Source of the DNA: QZLE01 sp033852075
GTDB taxonomy: Bacteria; Pseudomonadota; Gammaproteobacteria; QZLD01
Direction: 5' to 3'
Length of the DNA stretch: 64,000 bases
NCBI GenBank assembly: GCA_033852075.1
Contig: JAWSVC010000011.1
Span: 25,848 to 89,847, forward strand
In this document: in pieces, positions 62,623 through 64,000 of the stretch
Layout: each line of letters begins with the position of its first letter
Numbering within the stretch: the first letter of the stretch is position 1
Program-made: the position numbers and the translations under genes
The notes under the pieces: generated by a model
Databases searched by the model: none
What the model was told of the DNA's origin: nothing
Seen by the model: the letters and a program-made list of their open reading frames with translations, nothing else

Positions 62623-63819
62623 ATGAAACAACTTCTTTTTCTTGCCCACCGTATCCCATATCCACCAAATAAAGGAGATAAGATCCGTTCTTATCACCTG
62701 CTAAATGAATTGCGCAAAGAATATAAGATTCATCTGGCAACCTTTATTGATGATAAAGAGGATCTGCAATATAAAGAGCATGTTGCATCGTTGTGTGAAT
62801 CAATGTGTGCCGTCGAGATAGACCCATTGGCGAGTAAGGTTCGCTCCTTAAAGGGGCTTATTACCTCACAGGCGCTTTCAATACCATATTATGAAAACAA
62901 ACAGATTTCAGCATATGTTGAACAGGTTATAAGCAAAGGTGTTGATAAGGTTTTAGTGTTTTCTTCGGCAATGGCTCAATTTGTTATTTCCACCAGGTTT
63001 GATTTGAAAATGGTGGTTGATTTTGTTGATATCGATTCTGATAAATGGCGCCAGTATAGTAAAAGTAAAAGATGGCCTGCCAGTTGGATCTATGATCGTG
63101 AATATAAAAAACTATTTGATTGGGAACATAGAGTGGCAGACAGGGTTGATCATAGTTTGTTTGTTTCAGAAAAAGAAAGCTCAATGTTTCGCGAGCTTGT
63201 TCCAACGGTAGCAGAAAAAGTACACAGTATTGATAATGGTGTGGATTATCAGTTTTTTACTGCTGACTCTAATCTAGAGAATCCTTATACAGATGGTTCC
63301 CCAAAGGTAGTATTTACCGGGGCTATGGATTATTGGGCAAATGTAGACGCAGTTAAGTGGTTTGCTGAAGAGGTATTGCCTTTAGTACAGCAAGAAATTC
63401 CAGGAACACAGTTTTATATCGTTGGTTCAAAACCTACAGCCAAGGTTATAGCGCTAAAAAATATTGCCGGAGTAACTGTTACAGGTAGGGTTGAAGATGT
63501 GCGCCCATATATTCAATATGCCGACCTTTCTGTTGCACCATTGCGTATTGCACGTGGCGTGCAAAACAAGGTGTTAGAGGCTATGGCAATGGGTAATGCT
63601 GTTGTATCTACCAGTCAGGCAATGGAAGGTATTAAAGATGCCGAGCTATTTGCTGATTTAACGCAAGATCCCCCTGATGTGTATGCACAAAAGGTAGTAG
63701 AACTGCTTCAGGATAAAACTGTTGCTGCAAGCTGGGGTGAAAAAGGGCGCGAAATGGTACTTAAGAACTATGATTGGCAGAGTAATGTAGCCAAGGTTGT
63801 GGAGCTTCTTGAGGGCTGA
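62623..63819 (+). CDS. XrtA-associated glycosyltransferase (TIGR03087)
   Basis: The 398-residue GT-B enzyme resembles the family-4 glycosyltransferases of XrtA loci. An N-terminal LAHRIPYPPNKGDKIRSYHL segment and C-terminal VTGRVEDVRPYIQYADLSVA, with the VLEAMAMGNAVVSTSQAMEG motif, define it. It probably adds one sugar to the repeat unit. It is the last complete gene before the repeat at the right edge, 7 nt after the FemAB gene. Confidence 0.92.
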   Translation: MKQLLFLAHRIPYPPNKGDKIRSYHLLNELRKEYKIHLATFIDDKEDLQYKEHVASLCESMCAVEIDPLASKVRSLKGLITSQALSIPYYENKQISAYVEQVISKGVDKVLVFSSAMAQFVISTRFDLKMVVDFVDIDSDKWRQYSKSKRWPASWIYDREYKKLFDWEHRVADRVDHSLFVSEKESSMFRELVPTVAEKVHSIDNGVDYQFFTADSNLENPYTDGSPKVVFTGAMDYWANVDAVKWFAEEVLPLVQQEIPGTQFYIVGSKPTAKVIALKNIAGVTVTGRVEDVRPYIQYADLSVAPLRIARGVQNKVLEAMAMGNAVVSTSQAMEGIKDAELFADLTQDPPDVYAQKVVELLQDKTVAASWGEKGREMVLKNYDWQSNVAKVVELLEG

Positions 63820-63851
63820 TTGAAAAGTGGTTATTAGTAGTTAGATAATAA

Positions 63852-64000
63852 CTGGATACCGGCTTTCGTTCACTATTGTTCGGGGAAAATAGTGCTTGTT
63901 GTTTTAAAGCGTTATTGGGTAATGTTATTAAGGGGTAAAGAGTATTTGAAACTCAAAATCCCGTTCATCCTGAGCGCGAGGTACGAGCAGTCGAAGGGTG
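63852..64000 (+). repeat. 149-bp dispersed repeat, copy B (cut by right edge)
   Basis: It aligns over its whole length with 12288-12436. It starts CTGGATACCGGCTTTCG, the half-palindrome seen at 19362. By analogy with copy A it should continue past the edge into the second arm of a long palindrome. Confidence 0.85.

Overview
The window is AT-rich chromosomal DNA of a gammaproteobacterium that I cannot name. Conserved neighbourhoods support this: lpoA-yraN-diaA-dolP beside rsmI and rnpB, prmB-aroC-(MFS)-asd-fimV-truA, argD-argF, and a complete efp/epmA/epmB set. FimV and FimX-like proteins suggest type IV pili or polar signalling. The right 12 kb is an exopolysaccharide/exosortase A (XrtA, PEP-CTERM) locus, typical of Gram-negative biofilm formers. 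There are no rRNA or tRNA genes, CRISPR arrays or intact insertion sequences. The one RNA gene seen is rnpB.

Layout. 1-6 kb is a sensory and envelope island: a chemoreceptor cut by the left edge, a porin-like barrel, a short PstS-like periplasmic protein, a Cys-rich secreted protein and a CheA-like membrane kinase. 5.8-7.9 kb holds three decayed genes (a PstS-like fragment, a PptA-like tautomerase and a STAS-like paralogue) around an intact PEP-CTERM gene. 8-14 kb has a STAS-like gene, a thiolase, argDF, rnt, a lipoprotein gene and rnpB. 14.4-21.9 kb has a NifX-like gene, rsmI, the lpoA-dolP group, an FAD oxidase and a radical SAM gene. 22-28 kb is a minus-strand run: a PilZ-like protein, a degenerate FimX-like c-di-GMP protein, dinB and a Sel1 protein. 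28-32 kb holds the EF-P modification genes and psd. 32-40.6 kb is the prmB-to-truA run. 41-48 kb carries small genes, comEC, a DUF1631 gene and class I aldolase.

From 48.4 kb to the right edge everything is on the plus strand: a duplicated beta-domain surface protein, the TPR lipoprotein PrsT, a PEP-CTERM substrate, then export porin, chain-length protein, tyrosine kinase, beta-barrel, ATPase, WecB, deacetylase, FemAB-like protein and glycosyltransferase. These should make and export a polysaccharide and prepare PEP-CTERM proteins for sorting. The exosortase itself and PrsK/PrsR are not in the window and may lie past the right edge. Both PEP-CTERM genes have a sigma-54-like -24/-12 site at a similar distance upstream, which fits known PrsK/PrsR/RpoN control.

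Several families of short palindromic repeats lie between genes. One 149-bp unit occurs at 12.3 kb (next to an N gap inside a large palindrome) and again at the right edge. Another hairpin seems to serve as the terminator in front of rnpB.
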